Shown piece after piece: positions 23,061-25,989 of a stretch of DNA of 25,989 bases. The translations under genes and the position numbers were made by a program. This DNA is from Alphaproteobacteria bacterium (GTDB taxonomy: Bacteria; Pseudomonadota; Alphaproteobacteria; SMXP01), in contig JAJFIM010000051.1 in assembly GCA_021774995.1 (NCBI GenBank), positions 1-25,989 of the forward strand, written 5' to 3'. The number at the start of each line of letters is the position of its first letter. The stretch's first letter is position 1. The notes below the pieces were generated by a model. That model saw only the letters and a list, made by a program, of their open reading frames with translations, was not told where the DNA came from and did no database searches.

Positions 23061-23819
23061 ATGTCGGCGTCTTATCCCACTAAAGTAATGCTCGCTATGA
23101 AAAGTGGGAACAAATGCGCTCTGACCGATTGCCGCAAGGACCTCATGTCAGAAGGTGAAAGTGCTGAACCTGCTGTTATCGGTGAAGCAGCGCACATTTA
23201 CGGCGAAAGTGCTGGGACAGAAAAGAAGAAAGCCTCTGCCCGATACCGTGCAGACATGACCGATGATGAAAGAAACCACCTTGATAATTTGATTTACCTC
23301 TGTCCAAATTGTCACACCAAAATTGACAAGCAAGAAGCCGATTACCCGGCCAAACTGCTATTTGAGGCAAAGAAAAATCATGACAACTGGGTGGCTTCAC
23401 AGCTTGATGAAAAAATGTCTGAAGTCACCTTTGCAGAACTTGACGTCGCGGCTAAGGCAATATCGAGCGGCAAGCATTACATCAATGGCGATCTATCCGT
23501 CATACCGCCTGAAGAGAAGATCGAGAAGAATAGCCTGTCTATTGAGATCGCGGCTCTAATTGCAACGGGATTAAGTCGCAGTAGTGAAGTGACAAAGTAT
23601 TTGTCTGAAATGGCGAAATTGGATGCAGATTTTCCAGAAAGGTTAGCCTCTGGATTTCGGGACAAGTATTTGGAGTTCAAACAAGAGCTATCGGGCGATC
23701 AACTATTTATGGCCCTACTGGATTTTGCTCAAAAGGGGCAAAAGGACTTCAAACAAAAAGCAGCAAGCTTGGCCATACTGAGCCACCTGTTTCATATTTG
23801 TGAAGTGTTCGAAAAATGA
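23061..23819 (+). CDS. HNH nuclease with ABC three-component-type C-terminal domain (252 aa)
   Basis: The N-terminal domain is a zinc-bound HNH nuclease: C19 and C24 (CALTDC), catalytic H45 in EAAHIYGES, N76, and C81/C84/H85 in NLIYLCPNCHTKID. After a linker (about 130-160) comes a helical C-terminal domain (IEIAALIATGLSRSSEVTKY... HLFHICEVF), of the type linking effector nucleases to ABC-3C ATPases. The next two genes are the middle component and ATPase, so this is the effector of a three-component system. GAGG, 8 nt before ATG 23061 and overlapping the previous stop region, suggests coupled translation from the GIY-YIG gene. Confidence 0.85.
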   Translation: MSASYPTKVMLAMKSGNKCALTDCRKDLMSEGESAEPAVIGEAAHIYGESAGTEKKKASARYRADMTDDERNHLDNLIYLCPNCHTKIDKQEADYPAKLLFEAKKNHDNWVASQLDEKMSEVTFAELDVAAKAISSGKHYINGDLSVIPPEEKIEKNSLSIEIAALIATGLSRSSEVTKYLSEMAKLDADFPERLASGFRDKYLEFKQELSGDQLFMALLDFAQKGQKDFKQKAASLAILSHLFHICEVFEK

Positions 23820-24043
23820 TTTTACCCAACAAATACATCCAGGAGAATGAAGCTCTATTAGGTGTTGGGGCAACTTTGTTATCTCAGCTAACAAGCCAAG
23901 AAGAGCTGTCCGTCTTCTGGGATAGAGTTAAGCACTCAAAGTCCGTAGACAACTTCGAGAGATTTGTTCTCGCGCTGGATCTCTTGTTCATGCTTGGTCT
24001 TGTTGAACTGAAGAACAACAAAATATGCAAGGTGGCGGCATGA
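23816..24043 (+). CDS. ABC three-component system middle component (MC6-like), 75 aa
   Basis: A small helical protein starting MILPNKYIQENEALLGVGA, with a winged-helix-like second half (FERFVLALDLLFMLGLVEL). This opening and length match middle component 6 of ABC-3C systems, which bridges the effector and the SMC-like ATPase. It overlaps the HNH gene by 4 bp (ATGA) and the ATPase gene by 4 bp (ATGA at 24040-24043), so all three are made in step. Function is by family and context; no catalytic residues are expected. Confidence 0.8.
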   Translation: MILPNKYIQENEALLGVGATLLSQLTSQEELSVFWDRVKHSKSVDNFERFVLALDLLFMLGLVELKNNKICKVAA

Positions 24044-25797
24044 TACACAAATTGTACGCCAACAATTCAAAGTTCAAATCTGTAAAGTTCAAAGCAGGTC
24101 TGAATTTGATCTTGGCTGATCGCCAGCAAAGCTCTACTGACAAAGACTCCAGAAATGGCCTCGGGAAAACATCTTTGCTCAATGTTTTGCATTTCTGCCT
24201 GGGTGCTAATTTGCAAAAGAAACTGTTACCGGTAGAGCAAATCGAAGATTGGGTGTTCTACTTGGAGATAGCCCTCAATGCAGAAAATTTCAAAGTTTCG
24301 AGAACCATTGAAAATCCGGGAATCGTGAGTATCGAAGGTAACGTCACCGTACTGCCAATATTACCAGAAACAGACGAAGATACGGGTGCGCTATTTTACA
24401 AAGTTGCCGCATGGAACCAAGTTCTTGGTCATTGTCTATTTGCGATTCCTAGCACGACTCGCGAAAAGTATAAGCCTTCATTTAGGGACCTAATTTCCTA
24501 TTTCATCAGAAGTGGAAAGGACGCATACAGCGAACCTTTCAGTTATCGAAGAAATCAAAAGTCCTGGCAATGTCAAATCGCAAACTCATTTCTGATTGGA
24601 TTGAACTGGGAACAAGCCGCACGAGTCCAAGACTTGAAAGACAATGCCTCAGCAGTTTCATCTTTGGGTAATGCCATAGAGTTGGGCATTATTTCATCAA
24701 AGGGTGAGTTGGAAGCGGAGAGATTACGCTTGGAACCAATTGTTGAAAAAGAACAAGAAGTGATTTCAACGTTCAGAGTCCATCCACAATATCAGGAAAT
24801 TCAAGATACCGCCGACGAATTAACAAAATTGCTTCACGAATTAGCAAACCATAATTTCAGTCTAAAGAACAAAAATCGCAGGTACGAAGAGTCGATTGAA
24901 TCCGAAAATCCTCCTCAAGAATCAGATTTGACCAAGTTGTATGATGAGGCTGGAATGATTTTTTCCGAGACGATCATAAAGACTCTGAAAGACACAAAGG
25001 CTTTTCATTCTTCAATCGTGAAAAATCGAGACCACTTTCTTAGGGCTGAATTGGAAGGAATTAGAGCTCAAATCAACTCCAACGACACGGAAATCGAAAG
25101 GCTATCTGTTGAACGTGCTGGTTCTCTCAGCCTGCTCGAAACGCATGGTGCCCTAGAAGAATTTAGTAAACTGCAAGAACGGCTGGCTGAAAAGAAAAGT
25201 AAGCTTGAGACAGTAAGGCGGCATATTGAAGAAATTAGAGATATGTCTTCTAAGAAAAAGGAAATCAAAGCTCAGCGGGTTGAGCTTGATACAATGATTC
25301 AGAGAGATTTCGAAGAAGCGAGACCTCATTGGGAGCAAGCTGTCACAGGATTCAATGAGAATTCTCTTGCACTGTATAATGAACCTGGAGATTTAATCAT
25401 CAACATCTCTGAAAAAGGAGTTGTAAAAGAGAACGCATTCAAATTTGACGTCCAAATACCGCGCAGCAATAGCGAGGGCGTCAGTAAGATGAAGATATTC
25501 TGTTACGATTTGATGCTCGTGGACATATTCTCACGCAGAAAAAACATCAATTTCTTAGTCCATGACAGCACCATGTACGACGCTGTAGATTCCCGGCAAA
25601 GGGCCCATGCGCTGGAACATGCTCATGAAAAAGCAATCGAAAGCGGCTTTCAATATATATGTGCCTTCAATTCGGACATGCTTCCAATGGGAGACTTTAG
25701 CGACGATTTCAATATTAAAGATTACATTCGCCTTACTCTCAGCGATAAAGACCCGAAGGATAGTCTCTTTGGCTTCAGGTTTGACGATCTAGGCTAG
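24040..25797 (+). CDS. DUF2326 SMC/Rad50-like ATPase of the ABC three-component system (585 aa)
   Basis: I choose ATG 24040 (AAGGTGG before it, ATGA overlap with the middle component) over the ATG at 24025. The N-terminal ATPase half has the family's P-loop, SRNGLGKTSLL at 37-47, preceded by GLNLILADR. A long central region (about 215-430) is coiled coil, as in SMC-like proteins. The C-terminal half is the DUF2326 region (FKFDVQIPRSNSEGVSKMK, then NFLVHDSTMYDAVDSRQRAH), which completes the ATPase. It should sense DNA or its ends and control the HNH effector. The gene is AT-richer than the helicase and GIY-YIG genes, so the three ABC-3C genes may have been acquired together. Last gene before the right-hand attachment site. 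Confidence 0.9.
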   Translation: MIHKLYANNSKFKSVKFKAGLNLILADRQQSSTDKDSRNGLGKTSLLNVLHFCLGANLQKKLLPVEQIEDWVFYLEIALNAENFKVSRTIENPGIVSIEGNVTVLPILPETDEDTGALFYKVAAWNQVLGHCLFAIPSTTREKYKPSFRDLISYFIRSGKDAYSEPFSYRRNQKSWQCQIANSFLIGLNWEQAARVQDLKDNASAVSSLGNAIELGIISSKGELEAERLRLEPIVEKEQEVISTFRVHPQYQEIQDTADELTKLLHELANHNFSLKNKNRRYEESIESENPPQESDLTKLYDEAGMIFSETIIKTLKDTKAFHSSIVKNRDHFLRAELEGIRAQINSNDTEIERLSVERAGSLSLLETHGALEEFSKLQERLAEKKSKLETVRRHIEEIRDMSSKKKEIKAQRVELDTMIQRDFEEARPHWEQAVTGFNENSLALYNEPGDLIINISEKGVVKENAFKFDVQIPRSNSEGVSKMKIFCYDLMLVDIFSRRKNINFLVHDSTMYDAVDSRQRAHALEHAHEKAIESGFQYICAFNSDMLPMGDFSDDFNIKDYIRLTLSDKDPKDSLFGFRFDDLG

Positions 25798-25833
25798 GTT
25801 GTTTCTGAGCACCACCCTTTCAGTGCCCGCCAC

Positions 25834-25850
25834 GGCACAATTTTGGCACA
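25834..25850 (+). repeat. Paired GGCACA repeat, candidate integrase arm site near right boundary
   Basis: GGCACA at 25834 and at 25845, 11 bp apart, the same spacing as the paired GTGGCA repeats flanking the tRNA-Pro fragment. It lies about 95 bp before a tRNA-Arg fragment. Confidence 0.45.
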
Positions 25851-25944
25851 GTCGGGAGCGACAGTTAGCGATGTACAGCGATCACGGGCGATGTTAAACT
25901 GTTGATATCGTTGAAAATGTCAATCAATTCAACATGCTGAATAA

Positions 25945-25989
25945 GCCTCCGAAGGCAGAGGCCGCACGTTCGAATCGTGCCGGGTGCGC
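25945..25989 (+). other. Attachment site: 3' fragment of tRNA-Arg(CCG), cut by window end
   Basis: The anticodon loop CTCCGAA (25947-25953, anticodon CCG) is followed by a variable loop, a perfect T-arm (GCACG, TTCGAAT, CGTGC) and acceptor strand CGGGTGC with discriminator G, then C at the window edge. The 5' half of the tRNA is absent upstream. This marks the end of an integrated element that uses a tRNA-Arg gene. Confidence 0.8.

Noticed and set aside
1..25989. CRISPR array, rRNA or intact tRNA genes
   Set aside because: No repeat-spacer series and no full tRNA; the only tRNA-like parts are the two 3' fragments. The 24-bp repeats are too short and too closely spaced for CRISPR.
1..25989. 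Insertion sequence or transposase
   Set aside because: No transposase-like reading frame and no terminal inverted repeats were seen.

Overview
The window looks like accessory DNA of a proteobacterium, probably an alphaproteobacterium. The base composition is mid-range and AGGAG-type ribosome binding sites are common. Two partial tRNA genes (Pro-GGG and Arg-CCG) have proteobacterial-type sequences, and the relaxase and coupling protein are of the kinds seen on mobilisable elements of that class. No housekeeping gene, replication initiator or type IV secretion mating-channel gene is visible, so this reads as one or more integrative mobilisable elements, or a mobile-element junction, rather than core chromosome. 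The taxonomic call is an inference, not a match.

Left block (1-4700): the end of a HipA-type kinase gene, a small helix-turn-helix gene, a Fic protein with an AbiEi-like N-terminus, three small genes (one a likely excisionase) and a tyrosine integrase. Five direct repeats at an exact 24-bp spacing lie between the helix-turn-helix gene and the divergent Fic gene. The integrase reads straight into a 3' fragment of a tRNA-Pro(GGG) gene, an attachment site. Paired GTGGCA repeats resembling integrase arm sites lie on BOTH sides of that fragment, as expected of an attP or of a junction between tandem elements.

Middle block (4701-16122): an untranslated stretch with six inverted repeats leads into an ArdA-type antirestriction gene. 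A leftward operon follows (membrane protein, membrane J-domain protein, zinc-ribbon protein), then a rightward pair (unknown protein, ankyrin protein), a secreted YadA-like/S74-chaperone surface protein and a VirD4/TraG-type coupling ATPase. Small plasmid-type genes come next, then a structured non-coding region with TCCG phased every 10 bp and several hairpins, and finally a MobC-like protein overlapping a relaxase gene. ArdA, coupling protein, MobC and relaxase together indicate an element mobilised by conjugation that borrows another element's channel.

Right block (16123-25989): two divergent antitoxin-like genes (Phd/YefM and HicB) without partner toxins, then one tight rightward operon of seven genes: helix-turn-helix protein, MmeI-like N6-adenine DNA methyltransferase, DExH superfamily-2 helicase, GIY-YIG (T5orf172-type) nuclease, HNH protein with an ABC-3C-type C-terminal region, ABC-3C middle component 6, and a DUF2326 SMC-like ATPase. 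Neighbouring genes overlap or sit 2-3 bp apart. I read it as a methylation-guided restriction system joined to an ABC three-component system, and it is the best candidate for an unusual defence system here. The block ends with another paired GGCACA repeat and a 3' fragment of a tRNA-Arg(CCG) gene, which should mark an element boundary.
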